64,000 nucleotides of DNA, from assembly GCF_014641195.1 (NCBI RefSeq), contig NZ_BMHQ01000010.1, positions 1 to 64,000 on the forward strand. The letters run 5' to 3'. This document shows positions 25,894 to 32,971 of this stretch, in pieces (within the stretch, counting starts at the first letter, position 1; each line of letters begins with the position of its first letter). The notes under the pieces are model-generated. The model made no database searches. It was not told the DNA's origin and worked only from the letters and a program-made list of their open reading frames with translations. The position numbers and the translations under genes are program-made. The DNA is from Marinithermofilum abyssi. GTDB taxonomy: Bacteria; Bacillota; Bacilli; Thermoactinomycetales; DSM-45169.

Positions 25894-25928
25894 AAAGCCG
25901 CCTGAGAACTCGGGCGGCTTTCGCTGTT
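25894..25928 (+). terminator. Probable terminator of the NlpC/P60 gene
   Basis: AAAGCCGCC and GGCGGCTTT form a perfect 9-bp stem with a 10-base loop, followed by a weak T-rich tail. Confidence 0.75.
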
Positions 25929-26036
25929 GACAAAGTTTATCGTCGAAAAAGAAAAGAGCACATCTCTCAAGGAGCGACCTTTCGAAGATGGACGACGGGT
26001 AAAAGAGCCTTTTGTGTGTACAAGAGGTTTGGCAAC
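25924..26036 (+). repeat. Dispersed repeat, copy D (short form)
   Basis: It shares the 5' marker TGACAAAGTTTATCG (compare TGACAAAGTTTCTCG at 52386) and the 3' block GACGGGTAAAAG ... GAGGTTTGGC (compare GACGGGTAGAAG ... AGTAGGTTTGCC at 52787-52828) with the longest copy at 52384-52828 but lacks the middle. No frame in it resembles a protein. Confidence 0.45.
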
Positions 26037-26049
26037 GGATAGCACTTAA

Positions 26050-26073
26050 TTAGATAATTAGAATATAATCTAA
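26050..26073 (+). promoter_or_regulatory. Candidate operator and -10 of the sdpR-like gene
   Basis: TTAGAT (26050-26055) and ATCTAA (26068-26073) form an inverted repeat that encloses a consensus -10 TATAAT (26064-26069). The location fits autorepression by the ArsR-type protein encoded 28 bases downstream. No clear -35 is visible. Confidence 0.4.
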
Positions 26074-26101
26074 ATATAGAAATATGGTGAGGTGACATCC
26101 C

Positions 26102-26377
26102 CTGAATGATGCATTCAAAGCACTGTCGGATGCCAATCGACGGCAGATCCTGCGCTTGCTTCGGCAGAGGGATATGACGGCAGGCGAGATTGCCGAGCAT
26201 TTCCATATGTCCAAACCAAGCGTGTCTCATCATCTCAATACCTTAAACCAAGCCAATCTGGTGCTGAGGGAGCGTCGAGGGCAACATATCGTCTATTCCT
26301 TGAATACAACGGTGCTGCAGGAAGTGATCAGTTGGTTTCTCGAGTTGTCAAAAGGAAAGAAAGAAGGAGGTCGATGA
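26102..26377 (+). CDS. ArsR-family repressor, SdpR-like
   Basis: A 91-residue winged-helix regulator. Residues 2-75 (NDAFKALSDANRRQILRLLR ... MTAGEIAEHFHMSKPSVSHH ... LNTLNQANLV) follow SdpR and other autorepressors of the metal-ligand-free ArsR branch; I see no Cys/His metal site. The family-typical N-terminus MN(D/E)xFKALSD begins at a CTG codon (26102) placed 7 bases after GAGGTG, while a stop lies three codons upstream and the next usual start codon (TTG 26156) would delete the first helix. I therefore propose CTG initiation. It ends 3 bases before the SdpI-like gene, forming a repressor-immunity pair as in the B. subtilis sdp system. Confidence 0.8.
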   Translation: MNDAFKALSDANRRQILRLLRQRDMTAGEIAEHFHMSKPSVSHHLNTLNQANLVLRERRGQHIVYSLNTTVLQEVISWFLELSKGKKEGGR

Positions 26378-26380
26378 GGG

Positions 26381-27037
26381 ATGAAGATCCGATGGAATCG
26401 CTGGGATACCCTGATTGTCATCCTTGCCTCGGTTACCATCCTGTTTGCCTGGTCGGTGTACCAAGAGCTGCCGGATCAAATTCCCAGCCACTTCGGTCCG
26501 GCAGGAAAGCCAGATAGCTACAGCAAAAAGAGCATGTTCATCCCGATGATGGGAGCCCTGGTTATGTTCCTCCCCTTCCTGATGAAGTGGCTGCCTGTGC
26601 TGGATCCGCGCAGGGAAAACTATCAAAAGTTCGGCCGTTTCTATGACTTGTTTCGCCTGTCCATCACCTTGTTTCTTGGAGGGACGTTTGACGCCGTTCT
26701 TTTGGTTGCCCTGGGGTATTCGGTCAATATTTCGATGGTGATGTGTCTGGGGCTGGGACTTTTGTGGATGGTTCTGGGTAACTATATGGGGCAGGTGCGT
26801 CCCAACTGGTTTTTTGGGATCAAGCTCCCCTGGACGTTGGAGAACGATGAGGTGTGGCGGAAGACTCACCGATTCACCGGACCGTTGTGGGTAGGAGCGG
26901 GTGTGCTGATGTTGTTTGCCGCTTGGCTGCCAGGCATCTGGGCTTTTTGGGTGACGATGGTTTTGGTTGGGTCTGCGTCTGTATTGCCGGCAGTCTATGC
27001 TTATTGGACCTACCGGAACATGAAAAGCAGTTTGTAG
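26381..27037 (+). CDS. SdpI-family membrane protein (DUF1648)
   Basis: A 218-residue protein with an N-terminal DUF1648 segment (LPDQIPSHFGPAGKPDSYSK, about 31-50) and six hydrophobic segments, including NWFFGIKLPWTLENDEVW followed by THRFTGPLWVGAG, hallmarks of SdpI. In B. subtilis SdpI protects against the SdpC toxin and also signals to SdpR. ATG 26381 with GGAGGT upstream. No sdpC-like toxin gene is visible nearby, so this may be an orphan immunity or a signalling protein. Confidence 0.85.
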   Translation: MKIRWNRWDTLIVILASVTILFAWSVYQELPDQIPSHFGPAGKPDSYSKKSMFIPMMGALVMFLPFLMKWLPVLDPRRENYQKFGRFYDLFRLSITLFLGGTFDAVLLVALGYSVNISMVMCLGLGLLWMVLGNYMGQVRPNWFFGIKLPWTLENDEVWRKTHRFTGPLWVGAGVLMLFAAWLPGIWAFWVTMVLVGSASVLPAVYAYWTYRNMKSSL

Positions 27038-27344
27038 CAAAGATTTAAACGAAAAGAACCCTTAGTCATGGCTGTGAGATCACGAAGGTGAATCAGCCAA
27101 CGTGGGCGTTTGCGGTAATTACTACCCTTGAACAAAGCAATGACAAATACGCTACTGATATCAAACCGCTTCTGAGGCTGCCAATCGGCTCCCTTTTTAT
27201 ATAATGCGCCGCAGCACTACCAAACCGCCTATCCCATCCATAGGCCTGCTGAGATTCCAGAAGAGGGGTATGGATAGACATGCTCTTTTGGAAAGACCTA
27301 GGCATACACTGGAAAAAGTAACTGAGGGGTAAAAGGGGATTCAT
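27038..27344. other. Intergenic region
   Basis: No gene seen. A TATAAT at 27200-27205 could be a -10 for the next gene but lacks a convincing -35. Confidence 0.35.
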
Positions 27345-28049
27345 ATGAATAAGACGAAATGCGGTTCTTTTACGGAAGTCCACCATGAAGTTCACCATGA
27401 AGTTCATAACGAGCGCCATTATGAAAATGTAGACCGTGGTTGGTTTAAAATAGGAAAACCAACTCCAGAAAAGCGGGCCTCTGAGCCGCAACCCGATTCC
27501 AACTGTACCGTATTGGTCTATATGGATCAGGAATATGATCTGACTCCCGCTCTCGGAAAGGTAGCGGCTTCGGGGATTATGAAACGGATGACAACGCTTG
27601 GGAGGATGGCGGAGATTTTTCAGTTGCCAACGATCATTACTTTGCTGGGGACGGGGGTAGAGAAGTATCAGGGGTTTTTGGGGCAAAAATTGCACAGCCT
27701 CTTTCCTTCGGTGCCGATTCTCACAAGGACGGAGATCAATGCCTGGGACAATTCCGCTTTTGTACAGACAATCAGGCGAACGAAGTGCAAAAGTTTGGTG
27801 TTGGCCGGTATCGGGCTTGATCCGAGTTTAGTCGTTACCGCACTTACGGCTGCATCTCAAGGATACCGGGTGTTTGTTGTGATCGGAGAAGACGAAAAGA
27901 AGACAGTGGTTACAGAAGCTGCCATCCAGCGGCTGATTCAAGCGGGTGTATGGCCGATCAGTTGGATGGGGTTGGCTTTTTATTTGCAAAGGGATTGGAG
28001 CTCGCCGACTTCAACATCGTTAATTCGTCTATTTTCAGAATATGGATGA
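27345..28049 (+). CDS. Isochorismatase-fold protein, diverged (YcaC-like)
   Basis: A 234-residue protein. Residues about 55-215 resemble cysteine hydrolases of the isochorismatase/YcaC group (IITLLGTGVEKYQGFLG, INAWDNSAFVQTI, KSLVLAGIGLDPSLVVTALT then AASQGYRVFVVIGE). Where active members have xEVCV with the nucleophilic Cys, this one reads DPSLVV, so the Cys appears to be replaced by Ser; the usual LVxDxQ Asp is also doubtful (VLVYMDQEYDL). The N-terminus carries a near-tandem His-rich repeat (EVHHEVHHEVHNERHYENVD, about 11-30). It may be a non-catalytic or repurposed protein. ATG 27345 follows AAAAGGGG. Confidence 0.6.
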   Translation: MNKTKCGSFTEVHHEVHHEVHNERHYENVDRGWFKIGKPTPEKRASEPQPDSNCTVLVYMDQEYDLTPALGKVAASGIMKRMTTLGRMAEIFQLPTIITLLGTGVEKYQGFLGQKLHSLFPSVPILTRTEINAWDNSAFVQTIRRTKCKSLVLAGIGLDPSLVVTALTAASQGYRVFVVIGEDEKKTVVTEAAIQRLIQAGVWPISWMGLAFYLQRDWSSPTSTSLIRLFSEYG

Positions 28050-28116
28050 GATTTATGATTTGTCGAACATATTCAGTCCCTGTTTTTAAAACAACATAAA
28101 AATGGTTCGAACAGCG

Positions 28117-28143
28117 AGCACCGTTTGTTTCCGGTGCTTTTTA
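28117..28143 (+). terminator. Intrinsic terminator
   Basis: AGCACCG / CGGTGCT stem with a TTTGTTTC loop and TTTTT tail, about 70 bp after the isochorismatase-fold gene. Confidence 0.82.
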
Positions 28144-28247
28144 CTATTTTGATAGGATGTGAATGTTTGTTGGGAACCCCCAGCGAACAAATGATAATGC
28201 CTCCTTGTCAAATGGTGTGTTTTTTTATGATAGTGGCATTCATCCAA

Positions 28248-28277
28248 ATGGAAAATGCCGACTCGGTTCGTCGGCAT
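28248..28277 (-). terminator. Terminator of the DUF423 gene
   Basis: On the minus strand ATGCCGAC / GTCGGCAT forms a perfect 8-bp stem around GAACCGA, followed by TTTTCC, just downstream of the DUF423 stop. Confidence 0.75.
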
Positions 28278-28302
28278 GAAAGAGAACGAAATGCTTTTCG
28301 AT

Positions 28303-28677
28303 TTAAACGGCTTGCTTCATCGCCGCCAAGGCTACGCACGCCCATCCGGCCAAAAAGGCGAGCCCGCCGAAGGGGGTAATGATCCCCAACTTGGTGACAT
28401 TGGTAAGCGCCATCACATACAAGCTGCCGGAGAACAGAATGATACCGGCCAGAATGAGCCAACCTCCCGTCGTCACCAGGGAAGAAGCCCCCCAACGCTC
28501 TGCCAAGAGACCGATGAACAGCAGGCCCAAGGCATGGGCCATGTGGTAATGGGACCCGGTTTGCCAATTTGCCAGCATCCGTTCGGAAATTTTCCCATCC
28601 AATCCATGGGCCCCGAAGGCTCCCAATGCAATACTGAGAAACATATTGACGGCCCCGAGAACGATCCAGATCTTCAT
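28303..28677 (-). CDS. DUF423 membrane protein (YwdK-like)
   Basis: A 124-residue protein with four membrane segments and the DUF423 signature: LGAFGAHGL near residue 18-26, WQTGSHYHMAHALGLL (about 38-53) and TPFGGLAFLAGWACVAL (about 101-117). The function of the family is unknown. ATG 28677 follows GAGGAGGTT. It is a single gene with its own terminator. Confidence 0.92.
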   Translation of the reverse strand: MKIWIVLGAVNMFLSIALGAFGAHGLDGKISERMLANWQTGSHYHMAHALGLLFIGLLAERWGASSLVTTGGWLILAGIILFSGSLYVMALTNVTKLGIITPFGGLAFLAGWACVALAAMKQAV

Positions 28678-28899
28678 GCTTCAACCTCCTCTCATGCCGG
28701 TCATCGTTTGGTACCACTCCCAGTATACTGTGAACCGGTCGGTTATGCACGCGGTTTCACGGGATCGTCCGATTTCACCGGGACAAATGCATATTTTGCA
28801 CCGGGGCTAAAATCGGAGTGTACTTTCAATGGGTGAAGTGATTATAATAGGGAAAGGAGGGTTTTTCCTCAAACCAACAGAGTTGTGCCCATGCAAAAA

Positions 28900-28914
28900 T
28901 AAGAATCATTCTCA
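28900..28914 (+). promoter_or_regulatory. Fur/PerR-like box upstream of the SPC-type ATPase
   Basis: TAAGAATCATTCTCA is a near-palindrome of the 7-1-7 kind and matches 11 of 14 fixed positions of the Fur-box core TGATAATnATTATCA. It fits less well to the PerR box. It lies 100 bp upstream of the P1B-4 ATPase gene. Confidence 0.45.
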
Positions 28915-28923
28915 GTGGCTGGT

Positions 28924-28953
28924 CATGCTGTCCGCGGGTGTGCGGGCAGCATG
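28924..28953 (+). promoter_or_regulatory. Leader hairpin before the SPC-type ATPase gene
   Basis: CATGCTGTCCGC and GCGGGCAGCATG form an 11-bp stem with one mismatch, followed by TTCCGTTTT. It may be a weak terminator or a leader structure; it sits between the Fur-like box and the gene. Confidence 0.4.
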
Positions 28954-29013
28954 TTCCGTTTTAGAAGGGATAACAATGAGTTTTATTCTCACCAAATGAG
29001 GGAGTGACAAACG

Positions 29014-30927
29014 GTGGCACAGCTGATCACCACTGCGATGAGATCGGCAAAGCATATCCGGCAGACACAGTGGAGATGGGACTGGGTAGGTCGTCACGGA
29101 GAAGCGCTGGCAGCGGGAGTGTGCGGAGGATGCGCCTTGCTGGCATGGTGGCTGGAAGGAAGATGGCAGATGGGGGCTGTTCCATTGTATGTGCTGGCTT
29201 ATGTCATCGGAGGATTTGCCAAGGCGGCGGAAGGGATCCGCACGATGGTCCGGGAGCGGAAGATGGACGTCAACCTCCTGATGATGCTGGCAGCGGGAGG
29301 GGCGGCCAGTATCGGACATTGGGCCGAAGGAGCCGTTCTTATTTTCATTTTCGCATTGAGCGGTGCGATGGAAACCTACGCCGAACAGCGAAGCCACCGG
29401 GATTTAACCGCGTTGGTTCAGATGCGTCCGGTAACTGCCCGCCGTTTGCAAAGCGATCGGGAGGAGATTGTGCCGATCGAGCGGCTCCGACCGGGTGATC
29501 AAGTGCTGGTGAAGCCGGGGGAACAAATTCCTACGGACGGTATCGTGGTGGAAGGAGCTTCCGCTGTCCATCAATCGGCGATTACGGGAGAATCCGTTCC
29601 GGTGGACAAACAAGCGGGGGAAGAAGTTTTTACAGGTACGCTGAACGGGGAAGGGAGTCTGGTTGTGCAGGTGATGCGTTCCAGTGAAGAGAGCGTATTC
29701 GCCAAAATGGTTCAATTGGTGCAGTCGGCCCAGGAAAGTTGCCCGCCTGCTCAGCGCTGGATGGAAGGGTTTGAAAAATGGTACGTTCACGGCGTGTTGT
29801 TGACGGCATCGGCTGTCATGCTGCTGCCGCCTCTGATGTTGGGGTGGGGGTGGGATCAAGCGGTTTATCGGGCGATGGTCTTTTTGGTGGTGGCTTCCCC
29901 TTGTGCGGTGATGGCTTCCATTATGCCGGCCGTCCTGTCGGCCATGTCCAAAGGCGCCCGGTCCGGACTCCTGTTTAAAGGCGGTTCCGATGTAGCTGCT
30001 TTGTCTCAGGTTCGGGTGATCGCTTTTGACAAAACCGGCACGTTAACTTGCGGTGAACTGCATGTGACTCATGTACAGGGAGTGAACGGCTTTTCGGAAG
30101 AGGAAGCGCTGCTAGCCGCCGCTTCCGTGGAACGCCTGTCCGAGCACCCCATCGCACAGGCGATTGTCCGGGAAGCGGAGAGACGCGGGCTTGCCTTGGA
30201 GAAACCGGCTCGTTTTGTATCGGTGACCGGGTCCGGGGTTCAGGCTGTATGGCGGGAGCATCTGTGGAAAGTGGGGAAAGGAGACTTTGTCCACGTAGAG
30301 GACGGGGTTTTCCAGGAAGGGGAAGGTCGGGGCAAGGAAGGGGAAACGGTGGTCTTTGTCACCCGGGATGGGGAGGCGGCGGGATGGATTGCGTTGCAGG
30401 ACCGGATCCGTTCGGAAGCGGCGATCGCGGTACATGCTCTTCGGAGTCAAGAAATACGCACCGTCTTGTTGACAGGGGACTGTCCGGCAGTAGCTGCTGC
30501 TGTGGCAAAGGAATCAGGAGTGGACGAGTGGAGAGCAGGTCTGTTGCCCGATGAAAAGGTGGAGCAAATCCGCTCGTTGCAGCAACGATTTGGACCCGTA
30601 GCCATGATCGGGGATGGCGTCAATGACGCTCCGGCTCTTGCAGCGGCAGATGCCAGTGTGGCGATGGGTGCCGCGGGAACAGACGTGGCGCTGGAAACGG
30701 CACGGATTGTGCTGATGCAGGACGATCTGAACAAAATTACGGAAGCGGTAGGGATGGCGCGAAAGGTGAACCGGATTGTGAAGCAGAATCTTATCTTTGC
30801 GGGCGGGGTGATCTTGCTCTTGATTCTGGCCAACTTCGAGTATGGTATTCCCTTGCCCTACGGCGTCGTAGGCCATGAGGGAAGCACTATCTTAGTGATT
30901 TTGAACGGGCTGCGCCTGTTGCGTTAA
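29014..30927 (+). CDS. P1B-4-type ATPase (PfeT/ZosA-like, SPC motif)
   Basis: A 637-residue P-type ATPase without an N-terminal HMA domain. The membrane motif is SPC (VASPCAVMAS) rather than CPC, and the last helix carries HEGSTILVILNGLRLLR, both marks of the P1B-4 class that exports Fe2+, Co2+ or Zn2+. DKTGTLT, SEHPIAQAI, TGD and GDGVNDAPAL are intact, so it should be active. B. subtilis PfeT (once ZosA) is an iron(II) exporter under PerR control. Start is GTG 29014, with GAGGGAG upstream at somewhat long spacing. A Fur/PerR-like box 100 bp upstream supports an iron or peroxide link. Substrate remains inference. Confidence 0.9.
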   Translation: MAQLITTAMRSAKHIRQTQWRWDWVGRHGEALAAGVCGGCALLAWWLEGRWQMGAVPLYVLAYVIGGFAKAAEGIRTMVRERKMDVNLLMMLAAGGAASIGHWAEGAVLIFIFALSGAMETYAEQRSHRDLTALVQMRPVTARRLQSDREEIVPIERLRPGDQVLVKPGEQIPTDGIVVEGASAVHQSAITGESVPVDKQAGEEVFTGTLNGEGSLVVQVMRSSEESVFAKMVQLVQSAQESCPPAQRWMEGFEKWYVHGVLLTASAVMLLPPLMLGWGWDQAVYRAMVFLVVASPCAVMASIMPAVLSAMSKGARSGLLFKGGSDVAALSQVRVIAFDKTGTLTCGELHVTHVQGVNGFSEEEALLAAASVERLSEHPIAQAIVREAERRGLALEKPARFVSVTGSGVQAVWREHLWKVGKGDFVHVEDGVFQEGEGRGKEGETVVFVTRDGEAAGWIALQDRIRSEAAIAVHALRSQEIRTVLLTGDCPAVAAAVAKESGVDEWRAGLLPDEKVEQIRSLQQRFGPVAMIGDGVNDAPALAAADASVAMGAAGTDVALETARIVLMQDDLNKITEAVGMARKVNRIVKQNLIFAGGVILLLILANFEYGIPLPYGVVGHEGSTILVILNGLRLLR

Positions 30928-31013
30928 ATTTGAATGTGGAAAAAGGTTTCTGCGTATGATAAAATAAGAAGCAAGAAAGAACGGTGTTGGCGCTGTCCCG
31001 CTTCCGGGACCGG

Positions 31014-31052
31014 AAAGCTCAACGAAGTGGCAGCTTCAGTTGAGCTTTTTTA
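31014..31052 (+). terminator. Terminator after the SPC-type ATPase gene
   Basis: AAAGCTCAAC-GAAG and CTTC-A-GTTGAGCTT form a long stem around TGGCAG, followed by TTTTTT. A second small hairpin GTCCCG/CGGGAC lies just before at 30996-31011. Confidence 0.88.
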
Positions 31053-31082
31053 TTACCCAAAACCGGTTAACCCTAAAGGGAC

Positions 31083-31190
31083 TTAGCGCTCTTTCTCCCC
31101 TCGACCCCGCTGATCGCGGAAGATCTCATAGAGGAGACGAGCCAAAGCGGTGAGTGCCAAAACAATGGCAGCCATTTCGCTCCAACTCAT
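31083..31190 (-). CDS. Small membrane peptide (possible type I toxin-like)
   Basis: A 35-codon gene too short for routine calling. The ATG at 31190 has an unusually strong ribosome-binding site (GGGGGGTGA, 8 bases away). The peptide starts MSWSEMAAIVLALTALARLL, a short single membrane helix, and ends in a charged tail (YEIFRDQRGRGEKER). Size, layout and strong translation signal recall the small holin-like/TxpA-type toxins of Firmicutes, but the sequence is not a clear member. Transcription from the ATPase gene on the plus strand would be stopped before reaching it by the terminator at 31014-31052. Confidence 0.55.
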   Translation of the reverse strand: MSWSEMAAIVLALTALARLLYEIFRDQRGRGEKER

Positions 31191-31352
31191 GTACGCCTCA
31201 CCCCCCTTCACGGATCCTCGATCCCAGGGAGCGAGACCAACCACCATTCTCTCTGCTTCTTGTCCATATTATACCATAGTTCTCCCCATAATGGACGGAA
31301 TATTCCCTCTTTGTAAAAAAGTAAGATGTTTTTCAGTAACCCTATCAAAAGG

Positions 31353-31388
31353 AAAACCCCCGGATTCCCAACAGGGAGCCGGGGGTTC
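31353..31388 (-). terminator. Terminator of gndA
   Basis: On the minus strand AACCCCCGG / CCGGGGGTT is a perfect 9-bp stem with a 15-base loop, then TTTTCC, located just past the gndA stop. Confidence 0.88.
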
Positions 31389-31401
31389 ATCGTTACATGG
31401 A

Positions 31402-32814
31402 TTACTTTCGCAGCCAGTCGGTGTGGAAGGTGCCTTCCTTGTCGATCCGTTGATAAGTATGGGCACCGAAGTAGTCGCGCTGTGCCTGAAGCAGGTTGGC
31501 CGGAAGCCGTTCCAGCCGGTAGCTGTCGAAGTAAGCCAGGGCACTGGAGAAGCCCGGTACCGGGATGCCGCTGTGAACAGCCAGGGCTACGACTTTGCGC
31601 CAAGAGTCCTGGTAGTTTTCCACGATTTCCTTGAAGTACGGATCCAGGAGGAGGTTGGTCAGTTCCGGATTGTTATCGTAGGCTTCCTTGATGTTTTGCA
31701 GGAAGCTGGCCCGGATGATACAGCCGCCGCGGAAGATCATGGCGATGCTGCCGTAGTCCAGATTCCAGCCATAGGCCTCGGATGCAGCCCGCATCTGAGC
31801 GAATCCTTGGGCATAGGAGCAGATTTTGCTGGCGTAGAGAGCCTGTCGAATCGCTTCGATCCATTTTTTCTTATCGTCGGTATGGATCTGAGTCTTGGGA
31901 CCTTCCAGAATCTTGCTGGCCTGTATCCGCTCTTCTTTCATCGCCGACAGGAAGCGGGAGAAGACGGATTGTGTAATAATCGACAGCGGGACACCCAGGT
32001 CCAGTGCGCTTTGGCTGGTCCATTTGCCGGTGCCTTTTTGTCCGGCGGTATCCAGGATGACATCCACCAGGGATTTACCGGTTTCCTCATCCACTTTGGT
32101 AAAGATGTCCGCCGTGATTTCAATCAGGTAGCTGTCCAGCTCTCCTTCATTCCACTCAGCGAATACTTGGTGCAGCTCTTCGTTGCTTAAGCCCAGCACA
32201 TCTTTCATCAGGTGGTAGGCTTCGGCAATCAGCTGCATGTCGCCGTATTCAATGCCGTTGTGCACCATTTTTACATAGTGTCCCGCACCATCGGGGCCGA
32301 TGTAGGTGGTGCAAGGATCGCCGTCCACTTTTGCAGCGATGGCGGTCAGAATCGGCTCTACTTGCTTGAAGGCATCCTTTTGACCGCCGGGCATGATGGA
32401 GGGACCTTTCAGCGCGCCTTCCTCCCCTCCGGAAACGCCTGCCCCGATAAACCGGATGCCGGCCTCTTCCAACTCTTTGCTTCGGCGGATCGTATCCTCA
32501 AAGTAGGCATTTCCGCCGTCGATAATGATATCTCCTTCATCCAGCAGCGGTTTCAGGGATTCGATAGTTTTATCGGTGGGTGTACCGGCTTTCACCATCA
32601 AGATCATTTTGCGCGGTTTTTCGAGAGAATCCACAAACTCTTCCAGGCTGTAGGCAGCTTTTACGTTTTTGCCTTCCGCTTCTTTCATGAATTCTTCTGT
32701 TTTTTCCGGGGAGCGGTTGTATACGGAAACACTGAAGCCTTTGCTTTCGATATTGAGCGCCAGGTTTTTGCCCATGACGGCCAAACCGATCACACCGATT
32801 TGTTGTTTAGACAA
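31402..32814 (-). CDS. gndA: 6-phosphogluconate dehydrogenase (decarboxylating)
   Basis: A 470-residue NADP-type enzyme of the oxidative pentose phosphate pathway that turns 6-phosphogluconate into ribulose-5-phosphate, CO2 and NADPH. It shows the Rossmann start ([18 protein letters not shown]), the [14 protein letters not shown] segment, the catalytic [15 protein letters not shown] helix and the C-terminal [15 protein letters not shown], at the usual length. The start is a TTG at 32814, eight bases behind AAAGGATG. It is a single gene with its own terminator. Confidence 0.97.
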   Translation of the reverse strand: MSKQQIGVIGLAVMGKNLALNIESKGFSVSVYNRSPEKTEEFMKEAEGKNVKAAYSLEEFVDSLEKPRKMILMVKAGTPTDKTIESLKPLLDEGDIIIDGGNAYFEDTIRRSKELEEAGIRFIGAGVSGGEEGALKGPSIMPGGQKDAFKQVEPILTAIAAKVDGDPCTTYIGPDGAGHYVKMVHNGIEYGDMQLIAEAYHLMKDVLGLSNEELHQVFAEWNEGELDSYLIEITADIFTKVDEETGKSLVDVILDTAGQKGTGKWTSQSALDLGVPLSIITQSVFSRFLSAMKEERIQASKILEGPKTQIHTDDKKKWIEAIRQALYASKICSYAQGFAQMRAASEAYGWNLDYGSIAMIFRGGCIIRASFLQNIKEAYDNNPELTNLLLDPYFKEIVENYQDSWRKVVALAVHSGIPVPGFSSALAYFDSYRLERLPANLLQAQRDYFGAHTYQRIDKEGTFHTDWLRK

Positions 32815-32971
32815 ATGGGTTCATCCTTTCTTTCGTTTTTGCAGCAATAAAGCTGGACGAGTGCAGACTGCCTCTTTGTATCTTACCCTGTACAGAGGGC
32901 TTCAACCTTCTTTTACGGACGTTACCCCACTTTCGGTCGGGAGTCAAGGAGCTGAAAACGGTTCATTCGGA

